Assembly: GCA_033584155.1 (NCBI GenBank) | Contig: CP138355.1 | Coordinates: 4,987,501 to 5,051,500 of the forward strand | Length of the DNA stretch: 64,000 bases | Direction of reading: 5' to 3' | From: Candidatus Electrothrix scaldis | GTDB taxonomy: Bacteria > Desulfobacterota > Desulfobulbia > Desulfobulbales > Desulfobulbaceae | Notes under the pieces: generated by a model | Seen by the model: the letters and a program-made list of their open reading frames with translations, nothing else | Database searches by the model: none | Told to the model about the DNA's origin: nothing | Part shown: piece after piece, positions 42,409-51,938 of the stretch | Layout: every line of letters begins with the position of its first letter | How positions within the stretch are numbered: position 1 is the first letter of the stretch | Position numbers and translations under genes: made by a program

Positions 42409-42560
42409 ACTTTCTTTCCTCATAAGATCGTATTACTATGCTTGTTCTTATTATGATGCAGCTTCATATCGCTGTCAACACCTTTGACCGCCGAGAGAAG
42501 GCACTGCCTGTACCCGAAAAATAATGCAAGAATGCTATTGTAAAAAACAGGAGAAGCAAC

Positions 42561-44393
42561 ATGGCAATCCCCCTTCGCAGCAACGAAACGACCCAAGGCA
42601 GAAGAATGGCCGGAGCGCGCGCCCTGTGGCGGGCCAACGGCATGACCGAAGAACAGATCGGCAAACCTATTATCGCGGTGGTCAACTCCTTCACCCAGAT
42701 GGTGCCCGGCCATGTCCATCTGCACGAGATCGGCCAGCAGGTGAAGCGACAGATCGAAGCACAGGGCTGCTTTGCTGCTGAGTTTAACACCATCGCCATT
42801 GACGACGGCATTGCCATGGGCCACGACGGTATGCTCTACTCCCTGCCCTCCCGCGAGCTGATCGCCGACTCGGTGGAGTATATGTGCAACGCCCATAAGG
42901 TGGATGCCATGATCTGCATCAGCAACTGCGACAAGATCACACCGGGGATGCTCATGGCTGCCATGCGCCTGAATATTCCGGCCATCTTTGTTTCCGGCGG
43001 GCCGATGGAAGCGGGTCGGGTTAAAGGACAGGAACGCGGTTACGACCTGATTGATGCAATGGTCATGGCAGGCGACCAGGCGGTCTCTGATGAGGAAATC
43101 GCTGAAGTGGAGCGGGCGGCCTGTCCCACCTGCGGTTCCTGCTCCGGCATGTTCACGGCCAACTCCATGAACTGCCTCACCGAGGCCCTGGGACTGTCCC
43201 TGCCCGGCAACGGTACTGTGGTGGCCACCCACACCAATCGCCTTGCCCTGTTCGAGCAGGCAGCCGCCCGCATCGTGGCTATGTGCCAGGCATGGTACGG
43301 CAACGAAGATGGTTCGGTACTGCCCCGTTCCATTGCCAGCAAGGCCGCATTCAACAATGCGATGGCCCTGGATATCGCGATGGGCGGTTCCACCAACACC
43401 GTGCTCCATATCCTGGCTGTAGCCTACGAGGCCGGGGTGGATTTTACCATGCAGGATATTGATGCCCTGTCCCGCAAGGTGCCCAACCTCTGCAAGGTGG
43501 CCCCTTCTGCTGCCTATCATGTAGAGGATGTGAACCGGGCAGGCGGTATCCTGGGAATTCTCGGCGAACTGGATAGGGCTGGTTTACTGGAAACATCAGT
43601 GAGCAGGGCCGACGGTCTGACCCTGGCGCAGGCCCTGGCGCAGTTTGATATTGCCGGAGACAGCGCAGGCGAAGCAGCCCGTAGCCTCTACGCCAGTGCG
43701 CCGGGCAATAAAGGCCGCAATCTGGTCATGGGATCACAGGACACCCTGTACGATGCGCTGGATACAGATCGGGAAAAAGGCTGCATTCGTGATATGGAGC
43801 ATGCCTATTCCAAGGACGGTGGACTGGCGGTGCTGTACGGAAATATTGCTGAGAACGGCTGCATCGTGAAAACCGCAGGGGTTGACCCGTCCATCCTCCA
43901 TTTTCAGGGTAAGGCCAAGGTCTTTCATTCGCAGGAGGCAGCCTGCGAGGGCATTCTGGGCGGAGAGATTACAGCAGGTGATGTGGTCTTTATCCTCTAT
44001 GAGGGTCCCAAAGGTGGACCGGGGATGCAGGAGATGCTCTATCCTACCTCCTACCTGAAGTCCATGCACCTCGGAGCAGCATGCGCTCTGGTCACGGACG
44101 GACGCTTTTCCGGGGGCACTGCCGGTCTGTCTATCGGCCATGCCTCCCCGGAAGCAGCAGACGGCGGGGCTATCGGGCTGGTCCGGGATGGCGATCCCAT
44201 TGATATTAACATCCCGGAACGGAGTATTTCTCTCCAGATCAGCGCAGAGGAACTTGCCCAACGTCGTCAGGAAGAAGAGGCCCGTGGCCATAAAGCCTTT
44301 ACTCCCAACCGGGAGAGAACAGTTCCCAAGTCCTTGCAGGTCTATGCCCGTTTTGCCGCTTCAGCGGACAAGGGGGCGGTACGGATGCTGTAG
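42561..44393 (+). CDS. ilvD: Dihydroxy-acid dehydratase
   Basis: The 610-residue enzyme has the IlvD signatures [12 protein letters not shown] (about 123) and [14 protein letters not shown] (about 515). It also has cluster cysteines in SNCDK and [16 protein letters not shown]. It converts 2,3-dihydroxy-isovalerate and its homologue to the 2-oxo acids of valine, leucine and isoleucine synthesis, using an Fe-S cluster and Mg2+. GGAGAAGCAAC precedes the ATG. It stands alone here, without other ilv or leu genes. Full length with no defects. Confidence 0.97.
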   Translation: MAIPLRSNETTQGRRMAGARALWRANGMTEEQIGKPIIAVVNSFTQMVPGHVHLHEIGQQVKRQIEAQGCFAAEFNTIAIDDGIAMGHDGMLYSLPSRELIADSVEYMCNAHKVDAMICISNCDKITPGMLMAAMRLNIPAIFVSGGPMEAGRVKGQERGYDLIDAMVMAGDQAVSDEEIAEVERAACPTCGSCSGMFTANSMNCLTEALGLSLPGNGTVVATHTNRLALFEQAAARIVAMCQAWYGNEDGSVLPRSIASKAAFNNAMALDIAMGGSTNTVLHILAVAYEAGVDFTMQDIDALSRKVPNLCKVAPSAAYHVEDVNRAGGILGILGELDRAGLLETSVSRADGLTLAQALAQFDIAGDSAGEAARSLYASAPGNKGRNLVMGSQDTLYDALDTDREKGCIRDMEHAYSKDGGLAVLYGNIAENGCIVKTAGVDPSILHFQGKAKVFHSQEAACEGILGGEITAGDVVFILYEGPKGGPGMQEMLYPTSYLKSMHLGAACALVTDGRFSGGTAGLSIGHASPEAADGGAIGLVRDGDPIDINIPERSISLQISAEELAQRRQEEEARGHKAFTPNRERTVPKSLQVYARFAASADKGAVRML

Positions 44394-44399
44394 ATTGCC

Positions 44400-44484
44400 T
44401 AGGGGCAGGCCCCTGTGCCTGTCCTGTTGGAACTGCCCGGCCCGGATAGTAAAAAGGGCGGACACAGGGATCCGCCCCTACCTA
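44400..44484. repeat. Palindromic intergenic sequence behind ilvD
   Basis: GGGGCAGGCCCCTGTGCC and GGGCGGACACAGGGATCCGCCC form two linked hairpins between the converging ilvD and kinase genes. A related block lies behind the VWA gene at 50362. It may serve as a terminator, but lacks a T-run. Confidence 0.5.
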
Positions 44485-44490
44485 CATCAA

Positions 44491-47400
44491 TCACCCAAAA
44501 AAACGATCCAGTTCCGCAAAGACCGCATCCAGTTCCTTGACGACCTTGCGGAACTGCTCATCCCTTGCCTGTTCCTGTACCTGCCCCTCTTCCCGGCAAA
44601 GCATCTCTAACTGTAACGCCTCTTCCTGAAGCCGAGTTGCACCCACTGTTCCAGCAATACCTTTCAGGGTATGAGCTAAGCGAGTCGGTGCAGCAGGATC
44701 TTCTCCAGCCTGTGCATCCTGGAACTGTTGGGCAAAACTCCCCTGATCCTTCCGAAAGAGCAGCAAAACCTGACGATAGATCTCAGGATCATTCATGGTA
44801 TTCTTCATGCCCTTACCCGCCTCAATACCTGTAAGACCAAAGAGACTGACAGGCTCCTTGACAGGGGCTTTCTTTACTTCCGGTTCCTGCACGGGCTGTT
44901 TCTTCTTCGCTGCTGGCATTAAACTCTCAGGATGCATCAGGCGTGCCATCATGGCAAACATCTCTTCCTCACGAAAGGGCTTGCCGATATGCCCGTCCAT
45001 ACCTGCCGCCTTGCTTTTTTCCCGATCACCAGCCATCACATTGGCTGTCAAGGCAATAACAGGTAGCTCACTGAACTTGGGATCCTTGCGTATCTCTGCG
45101 CAGGCAGTGTACCCATCCATCACTGGCATCTGAATATCCATGAGGACACAGTCGAACTCCTGCTGTCCGAGGATAGCCAACGCCTCTTCACCGTTATCGG
45201 CAAGAGTCACATCTATACCCTGACGACTGAGCATAAGCTGAGCGACCTCCTGATTGATCTGATTATCCTCCACCAGCAGGACTCTCGTCCCTTGAAGAAG
45301 CCTGATGATCTCGGCCAAATCAGCTTGTTTTTCAATCTCAGCATAGGGACTGCCGATCTGCTGGGGCAGAATAAAATGAAAGCAGGATCCCTGCTCATAG
45401 GCACTCTCTGCCCAAATCTTCCCGCCCATCATTTCAACCAGCCGTTTACAGATAGATAAGCCCAAGCCAGTCCCCCCGTATTTACGGGTAATCGAATTAT
45501 CTGCCTGACTGAAGAGCTGAAAGAGCCCCTTTTGCTGCTCCAGGGTCATGCCAATACCGGTATCTGTCACGCTGAAATGAAGAACCACCTGCTCTTCTGT
45601 CCTATCCAGGAGCTCAACAGAGATAGAGACACTCCCCTTGTCCGTGAACTTAATCGCATTATTGACCAAATTGACCAGAATCTGCCCCAGACGTAAGGGA
45701 TCCCCCTGTAAAATATCCGGGACATTATCGGCTACATCAATATGCAAAAGCAGCCCCTTTTCCTCCGACTTCAACCCAATAAGATTATAAAGATTATCAA
45801 ATACAGCATGCAAATGGTAATGAATAATCTCCAAGCCCATCTTGCCTGCTTCAATCTTGGAAAAATCGAGGATATCATTTAAAATCCCGAGTAACTGCTC
45901 AGCAGAATGATGCGCCTTAGCAATATAATTCCGTTGCTCTGTGCTCAGTTCCGTTTCCAGAGCAAGCTTGGACATCCCGATAATAGCGTTCATCGGGGTA
46001 CGGAGCTCATGGCTCATATTGGCAAGAAACTTTGATTTAGCCTGACTGGCAGCCTCTGCATGCTGCTGCGCTCCAATAAGCTCCTGCTCGATTTCTTTCC
46101 TGGCCGTTATATCCAGCACAGAACCTATGGACTGCAAAGGCTTCCCGGTATCATCGTACTCGGTCTCCCCCCGCTCAAGTACATACTTGATCCGCCCATC
46201 CTCCATCAGCAGCCTATGCTCAGAGCAAAAAGGCTCCCTGCTGAGCACTGCATCTGTATAGGTAGCACTGACCATCTGCCGATCATCAGGATGCACTCGC
46301 TCAAGAAATGTATGCCAGGAAGACTTAACCGTCTCATCAAATTCCAGGATAGCATACATTTCCGGGGACCATTCCTGCGCATTATCAGGCAGCGTCTGTC
46401 GCCAACTGCCCAGCCCGGCAATCTGCTGGGTCTGGGCCAAAAACTGCTCACTCTTCTTCAACTTTTTCTCAGCCAAACGCTCTGCTGTAATTTCACGACC
46501 GATAATCACCAAGGCCTTACGTTGCCCATCCGGAAAGAACAAGGGCATCTTTCGCACTTCAAAGACCTGCTCCTGCCCATCGGCTCCCAGAACCTCCTCG
46601 TAATCAATAAACATCTCCTTGACCTGCCAGGCCTCCTGATCACTGGTAATACAGGAGAGATGGGATCTTCTCCAGCCAAGACGCTCTTCAGCAAGCTCCA
46701 GATCGTTCTTTCCTTGCCAGGGATAGTCTTCAATCTGGAACAATTCTCTCGCCGTCCGATTCGTCAGCTGCCAACGCCCTTCCCCATCCTTGAGAAAGGC
46801 GGCATCGGGCAAGGTTTCCATAAAGGTAATCAGGTTTTCATAATTTGCCTGCCTCTGGGTCTCAGCCTCTTTTCTTTGGGTGATATCTATATGCACCCCC
46901 ATAAAACGCTCCACCTCCCCTTGAAGGCCCCGACGGACAACTCGCCCTACATCACGAATCCACGTCCATTGCCCACCAAAGCTACGCACCCGATATTCTG
47001 TACAATAGCAATTATCGTCACCACCAAAAAAAAGTTCCCGAATCGCTATAACCTCCTGAAGATCAGCAGGATGAACCCAGTCCATCCACTGTTTCATGGT
47101 AAAGGGTACATCTCCTTGTGGAGGATAGCCCAGCATGGTGAAAAAGATATCATTGGTGTACACAGCATCACCATCCAGAGGGCGCCAATCCCATATCCCC
47201 AGATCTGCCACCTCCAAAGCAAGGGCCAATTGCTGGCGGCTCTCCTCCAACACAGCGCCGGATTCCACCAACTGCAGCTCTGTCTTACGCAAGACATGAT
47301 AATAAAAAACCAGCAGCAGAACTGCCAAACCCAATAAGATCAAGAGGAAACAATTATTCATCCTCCGGGCAAGCAGCAGCTCTTTGAGCTCATCATGAAC

Positions 47401-48312
47401 AAAGACCAGATGCCCCACCTGCCTGCCGGAAATATCAAGCAAAGGTCGGTCATAAATCATGTAGAACATATTCTCTGGAAAGATAAACCGATGCAAAAAA
47501 TTCTGAAACCTGTGGTCTTCGCCCTGCTCCCTGCCGAGATAGGCAAAACGCTCCGGCAAGGTATTGATCATGATTACCCGGTCAGAAAATGCAGACCAAT
47601 CCGCTGACCGATTCAACATCGCCATCCCCAAGGCCCAGCCTTTCCGTTCAACAAGCTGTTTTTTCACGGTCAGCAAGTAGCCATCAACTGTATCAGATTG
47701 CCGAAAAGCGGACACTACTGAGGCCAACTCTCTCCCCAGCTCCAGATACCCGATCAACTTGCCCCCAACATACCAGGGGATAACGGCCCGCAAGGTCAGA
47801 GTCCCCAAGGGGCCAAGCTCCAGACCGGAGGCAATTTCTCCTGTTTTACTGGCCTCCTCTATAGTGAAACGATCAATTCGATCCCCATAACGTTGTGGCT
47901 GATGCACCCTGAGAAAATTCACCCTGTTTGGCAGGTGATAATAAAAATGGGTAATATGGTATTCCTGACTCAGTTTTCTTTCCAGATTATGGCTGGTTTC
48001 CAGCAGCAAATCCCGATCTCTGGCAAGAAAATACTGTTGCAGAGCCGGATTCTCCCGTAACACCATTAATAATGCACGCAGGTTATTTTCCGCTTCATTG
48101 ATCCGATTCGAGTACACATCTTCAACGGTTTGTTTCCACTCCTGAAACCGCACCTCATCCTGCTGCCGATACATCCAAAAAACCGAGATAAGATAGACCA
48201 AGCCCAGCAGTACCATTCCAGCCAGAATATAACAAAATATCCCTTTCTTAATCGCATAGACACCTTGAGGGAGCCTTCCCGTCAGAGTATTATGTATTTC
48301 TTTTGTCCTCAT
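44491..48312 (-). CDS. Hybrid sensor histidine kinase with three PAS, REC and HPt
   Basis: The 1273-residue protein has two membrane helices (about 27-49 and 318-340) enclosing a periplasmic sensor region of about 270 residues. Three PAS domains follow (about 355-480, 490-620, 640-765). HisKA has NMSHELRTPMNAIIG (about 790) and the ATPase domain has DTGIGM and GGTGLGLSI (about 890-1000). A receiver has LMDIQMPVMDGY (about 1070), and a C-terminal HPt domain has AHTLKGIAGTVGA (about 1205). The architecture is BarA-like: a full phosphorelay in one chain. The output regulator is not nearby. The signal is unknown. Confidence 0.93.
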   Translation of the reverse strand: MRTKEIHNTLTGRLPQGVYAIKKGIFCYILAGMVLLGLVYLISVFWMYRQQDEVRFQEWKQTVEDVYSNRINEAENNLRALLMVLRENPALQQYFLARDRDLLLETSHNLERKLSQEYHITHFYYHLPNRVNFLRVHQPQRYGDRIDRFTIEEASKTGEIASGLELGPLGTLTLRAVIPWYVGGKLIGYLELGRELASVVSAFRQSDTVDGYLLTVKKQLVERKGWALGMAMLNRSADWSAFSDRVIMINTLPERFAYLGREQGEDHRFQNFLHRFIFPENMFYMIYDRPLLDISGRQVGHLVFVHDELKELLLARRMNNCFLLILLGLAVLLLVFYYHVLRKTELQLVESGAVLEESRQQLALALEVADLGIWDWRPLDGDAVYTNDIFFTMLGYPPQGDVPFTMKQWMDWVHPADLQEVIAIRELFFGGDDNCYCTEYRVRSFGGQWTWIRDVGRVVRRGLQGEVERFMGVHIDITQRKEAETQRQANYENLITFMETLPDAAFLKDGEGRWQLTNRTARELFQIEDYPWQGKNDLELAEERLGWRRSHLSCITSDQEAWQVKEMFIDYEEVLGADGQEQVFEVRKMPLFFPDGQRKALVIIGREITAERLAEKKLKKSEQFLAQTQQIAGLGSWRQTLPDNAQEWSPEMYAILEFDETVKSSWHTFLERVHPDDRQMVSATYTDAVLSREPFCSEHRLLMEDGRIKYVLERGETEYDDTGKPLQSIGSVLDITARKEIEQELIGAQQHAEAASQAKSKFLANMSHELRTPMNAIIGMSKLALETELSTEQRNYIAKAHHSAEQLLGILNDILDFSKIEAGKMGLEIIHYHLHAVFDNLYNLIGLKSEEKGLLLHIDVADNVPDILQGDPLRLGQILVNLVNNAIKFTDKGSVSISVELLDRTEEQVVLHFSVTDTGIGMTLEQQKGLFQLFSQADNSITRKYGGTGLGLSICKRLVEMMGGKIWAESAYEQGSCFHFILPQQIGSPYAEIEKQADLAEIIRLLQGTRVLLVEDNQINQEVAQLMLSRQGIDVTLADNGEEALAILGQQEFDCVLMDIQMPVMDGYTACAEIRKDPKFSELPVIALTANVMAGDREKSKAAGMDGHIGKPFREEEMFAMMARLMHPESLMPAAKKKQPVQEPEVKKAPVKEPVSLFGLTGIEAGKGMKNTMNDPEIYRQVLLLFRKDQGSFAQQFQDAQAGEDPAAPTRLAHTLKGIAGTVGATRLQEEALQLEMLCREEGQVQEQARDEQFRKVVKELDAVFAELDRFFG

Positions 48313-48617
48313 ACGTCTCTCTCATCTCCCGGCAACGTGTAACGCATATATCGTACGGCTTCAATCCAGGGCATCTCCTTTCCAAGCCTTTCACGGCAGG
48401 TATCCGCATGGTCTTTTCCTAACTACAAGCAGCGGACCCAGCAGACTCCTCACGAGGTAGGAAGGAGAATATATCCAAATGTATTGCCGTTTTTTTTCTC
48501 ATCGTGTAATGAGTACAGCAGAGTTTAATGCATAATATATCATTCTACACCTCGAAAGCTGAAAAGCAAAGTTGTCGACCAATATTTTCACTACCATAAC
48601 GGCAGAGAGGCCTTCCA
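48313..48617. other. Divergent intergenic region, kinase / VWA gene
   Basis: About 305 bp without a gene between two diverging genes. It has no repeats I can see. It should contain both promoters; no clear hexamers could be assigned. Confidence 0.4.
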
Positions 48618-50345
48618 ATGAATATCAAGAAAATCATAGCCCTTACCCTCCTTTTTACCCTGACTGCATGTTCAGACAGGTCCCAAAAAGACGCTGAGGT
48701 AAAAAACTCAAACCAAAACACGGTTGCTCACACGGTCGCGAGTTCTCAAAAAGGCAACTCTGTGCAAAAAACGCGAGGAACAGGCTCCGCAACCACTCCT
48801 CTGCCTTCAGCTCCTCCCCGAGAATACTTGGATGCGGAGGATGCAGGCCTCATGATGGAAGAGATTCCAGCGAAAGCATTGCTGCTGACAAACGCACCTG
48901 CTCCTGAACCACAGCCCCAGTGGAACACGGAATCCTATAATGCCCTCAAAGAAAATGGTTTCACCAGCACAGCTCACGATCCTCTATCCACCTTTTCCAT
49001 AGACGTAGATACGGCTTCCTACAGCAATGTACGCCGCTTCATTAATGAAGGCCGCCTTCCACCTGTTGGCGCAGTACGTATTGAGGAGATGATCAATTAT
49101 TTCTCCTACACCTACCCCCAGCCAAGTGACGATCATCCTTTTTCCGTGACCACAGAGCTTGGACCCAGCCCCTGGAATGACAGCCGCAAGCTGGTTCGCA
49201 TCGGCCTGAAAGCAAAGGACATTGACAAGAAAAACCTGCCCCCGTCCAACCTTGTCTTTCTGATTGATGTGTCCGGTTCTATGTCCGATGCCAATAAATT
49301 GCCTCTCTTGCAGAAGGCCATGAAGATGCTGGTCAACCAGCTGGGAGAACGGGATAAGATTTCCCTGGTGGTCTATGCGGGCAATGACCATGTGGTCCTG
49401 CCCCCGACCTCCTGTTCAGAACAGCAGAAGATCATCAGCGCCATTGATTCACTGGGTGCAGGTGGCTCCACCCATGCCTCCAGCGGCATCACAACAGCCT
49501 ATGAACTAGCTGAACAGGCCTTACTGCCCAAAGGGAATAACCGCATCGTCCTGGCTTCGGACGGAGATTTTAACGTAGGTATTACCAGTCGCGATGAGTT
49601 ACAAAAACTGGTTGAGGAAAAGAGGAAATCAGGCGTCTACCTGACTGTGCTCGGCTTTGGTATGGGAAATTATCACGATGATACGATGGAGATTCTTGCC
49701 GACAAGGGCAACGGCAATTATGCCTATATAGACAATCTGCTGGAGGCGAAAAAAGTCATGGTCAAAGAGATGAGCGGTACCCTCTTTGCCTTGGCAAGCG
49801 ATGTCAAAATCCAGGTGGAATTTAACCCGGCAAAGATTGCTGCCTACCGGCTTATCGGTTATGAAAACCGAGCCTTGGCAGATGAAGACTTTAATGATGA
49901 CAAAAAAGATGCCGGTGAAATCGGGGTGGGACACACAGTCACGGCCCTTTATGAACTCATCCCGGTGGGTGCTGCCGGCCACCCCTCAGTGGACCCGCTC
50001 AAATATCAAAAGTATCAGAAGCCCGAACAAAGTGCAGAGGCCTCGTATGCTGACGAGCTCATGACGGTAAAACTCCGCTATAAGCCGCTTCAGTCCGCAA
50101 AATCTGTCCTGCTCAGCACAGTGGTGAAGGAAAAAAGCCCGACCTTAGAGGAAACCAGCGACGATTTCCGCTTTGCCTCTGCTGTTGCCGGTTTCGGGAT
50201 GTTACTCGGCGAGTCCGAACATGGCGATGGAGTCACCTGGCCGCAGGTGCTCAGCCTTGCCAAGGGCGCAAAAGGCCAGGATGAAGAAGGCTACCGAGCT
50301 GAGTTTATACGGCTTGTCGAAACGGCAGAGCTCTTGAAAAAATAA
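48618..50345 (+). CDS. VWA-domain lipoprotein (YfbK-like)
   Basis: The 575-residue protein has a lipoprotein signal (LLFTLTAC, Cys at about 18). It then has a YfbK-type N-domain (FSIDVDTASYSNVRRFI, VRIEEMINYFSYTYP), followed by a von Willebrand A domain with the metal site LVFLIDVSGSMSDANK (about 210-225) and later T and D positions. The C-terminal third has the YfbK tail (FASAVAGFGMLLGES). It is probably attached to a membrane and binds divalent metal and partner proteins. The exact role of this family is not known. Confidence 0.9.
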   Translation: MNIKKIIALTLLFTLTACSDRSQKDAEVKNSNQNTVAHTVASSQKGNSVQKTRGTGSATTPLPSAPPREYLDAEDAGLMMEEIPAKALLLTNAPAPEPQPQWNTESYNALKENGFTSTAHDPLSTFSIDVDTASYSNVRRFINEGRLPPVGAVRIEEMINYFSYTYPQPSDDHPFSVTTELGPSPWNDSRKLVRIGLKAKDIDKKNLPPSNLVFLIDVSGSMSDANKLPLLQKAMKMLVNQLGERDKISLVVYAGNDHVVLPPTSCSEQQKIISAIDSLGAGGSTHASSGITTAYELAEQALLPKGNNRIVLASDGDFNVGITSRDELQKLVEEKRKSGVYLTVLGFGMGNYHDDTMEILADKGNGNYAYIDNLLEAKKVMVKEMSGTLFALASDVKIQVEFNPAKIAAYRLIGYENRALADEDFNDDKKDAGEIGVGHTVTALYELIPVGAAGHPSVDPLKYQKYQKPEQSAEASYADELMTVKLRYKPLQSAKSVLLSTVVKEKSPTLEETSDDFRFASAVAGFGMLLGESEHGDGVTWPQVLSLAKGAKGQDEEGYRAEFIRLVETAELLKK

Positions 50346-50361
50346 TTACGTTCCCGGCCTC

Positions 50362-50432
50362 TTAGAGCGCCCCCCTGTGCTTACCCTGGCTGCCTTCGGA
50401 TACAGGGCAGGTACAGGACCTGCCCCTGCAAC
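50362..50432. repeat. Palindromic intergenic sequence
   Basis: CCCCCCTGTGCTTACCCTGG and TACAGGGCAGGTACAGGACC give several overlapping pairings, including GGGCAGG/CCTGCCC. It resembles the block at 44400 in wording (CCCCTGTGC, GGACCTGCCCC) and may be another member of the same dispersed family. Confidence 0.45.
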
Positions 50433-50468
50433 ATATACTGACAACAAAACAACAGCACGACATTCACC

Positions 50469-51053
50469 ATGATGAGATTTCTCCCTGGGATTTTTCTTCT
50501 CCAGGCCGTGACAGGAGGACTTGCCTATCTTCTCATAACAGGAGGCAGCTCCATCGAGAACAACCTTCTCTTTGCCCTGATCGCTCTGGATATTGCCTTT
50601 ATCCTGCTTATGGCCCTCTGGTTTTCCTCTCTGGCCCGGCAGAATAATTTTGCGGCAATGGAATCGCTCAAGGAGGCCCATGCCAAGGAACGGGAAAAAC
50701 TTCGGGTCAATGCGGAGCGGCAAAAAAACAGGCTCGTGAATAAGAAACATAAGGAGATACTGCGGGAGACAAAACGGGCCTATGCAATGGCGAATATCAA
50801 GGCAGGAACCGTTGTCACTGGCCTTGTTGTCCTGGGAGGGGTTTTGCTCTACACCCAGTTTATCACCTTCGGCTCCATGCTCCTCACTGCGGGTGGAGGA
50901 GGTTTGCTGGGCTACTTAGCCCGGGCAAAGCAGGAAAACCTCTTCCGGCGCGGCCCATCGTCTCTATCGGAACTCTCACCAAAAGCCACTGAGAAACAGG
51001 AACAAAAAAAATTGACCAAAACAAGCCCCCAGTCAGCCAAAGAACCCGGGTAA
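50469..51053 (+). CDS. Membrane protein with coiled-coil middle (194 aa)
   Basis: It has two N-terminal membrane helices (about 5-24 and 30-52) and a strongly charged helix of about 55 residues (LKEAHAKEREKLRVNAERQK). Two further hydrophobic segments with a Gly-rich loop follow (TVVTGLVVLGGVLLY, LTAGGGGLLGYLARA), and the C-terminus is basic. It follows the VWA gene in the same direction after 123 bp. No family recognised. Confidence 0.65.
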   Translation: MMRFLPGIFLLQAVTGGLAYLLITGGSSIENNLLFALIALDIAFILLMALWFSSLARQNNFAAMESLKEAHAKEREKLRVNAERQKNRLVNKKHKEILRETKRAYAMANIKAGTVVTGLVVLGGVLLYTQFITFGSMLLTAGGGGLLGYLARAKQENLFRRGPSSLSELSPKATEKQEQKKLTKTSPQSAKEPG

Positions 51054-51450
51054 AATTTTTTATACTTCCCTCTGCTTATCAAAAATCCTCTCCAAATCCC
51101 CCTGAATTTTGGCACAAGGTCTTCTCTGAAAGATCTTTCTTCCGCCATAAAACAGTATCATTTTATAAAAATTTGTTCTATTTTATTCCAAGGGAGGAAA
51201 AAAGCGTCCTTGTGTGGCAAAGATTTCAGCCTGTCGTCTCTGCGACACCTCTATTTTTACGCAGTTTCGCAGACAACAGCGCCACCTGACATCAAGCACA
51301 AAGCGCCCCTCCCTACCACAAAAGAGTCCAACACGTTTATATGAAAGCAGCAGGAGATTCCTTTGAATCGACTGCGTTGACTTTTATATTTTTATTGTCT
51401 CATCCCCAAGGGGTGAAGATGGGTATTATGCTGCAAAAGAGGAGGATTGA
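51054..51450. other. Gene-free stretch
   Basis: These 397 bp show no supported reading frame, RNA or repeat. GAGGAGGATTGA at its end is the ribosome-binding site of the next gene. Confidence 0.4.
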
Positions 51451-51885
51451 ATGAACTGGCTGACAAAAGCTGTACGTATCACCGTGCTCGTTGCTGTTCT
51501 GGTCTTGGGTGGAACCACACAAGGACGGACTCAATCACTTAATATCGTGGTTATTGATAGTCTTTGGGGGGCAGCTGTTGGTGGCGTTGCTGGCCTGTCC
51601 ATCGGCCTGTTAAGCGACGATGATAATGATCTATTCTCCGACTATGTAGCAAAAGGAGCAGGAGTCGGTGCTGTAGGTGGTTTACTCTATGGCCTTTTTT
51701 CTTCTCCCTCTCCCTATTACGGACAGATGTACCTCAATAATGGGCAACCCAAGGGACTGCTCCACTTCGACGCTGATGAAAATCTTCTGGCCATAAATCT
51801 GGGCAAGGTCATCCCCCGGAGACAATTTGACAAGGATCTGGAAGAAAGCAAATGGCGTCTTGACCTCTTTACGACGACTTTTTAA
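51451..51885 (+). CDS. Exported glycine-zipper protein (144 aa)
   Basis: It has a signal peptide (ITVLVAVLVLGGTTQG) and a Gly/Ala-rich segment GAAVGGVAGLSIGLL. A second such segment, GAGVGAVGGLLYGLF, follows. Glycine zippers of this kind insert in or span membranes. The C-terminal 60 residues are soluble (DADENLLAINLGKVIPRRQF). The start is preceded by GAGGAGG. No specific family is assigned. Confidence 0.7.
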   Translation: MNWLTKAVRITVLVAVLVLGGTTQGRTQSLNIVVIDSLWGAAVGGVAGLSIGLLSDDDNDLFSDYVAKGAGVGAVGGLLYGLFSSPSPYYGQMYLNNGQPKGLLHFDADENLLAINLGKVIPRRQFDKDLEESKWRLDLFTTTF

Positions 51886-51938
51886 TCTTCTTTTGCATTC
51901 TTGAGTTCTTTTTCCCAATCTGTCCAACTTGTTTTCCA

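Noticed and set aside
46060-47337. A 425-codon plus-strand frame inside the histidine kinase
   Set aside because: The kinase on the other strand has complete domains here; the antisense protein has no recognisable motif.
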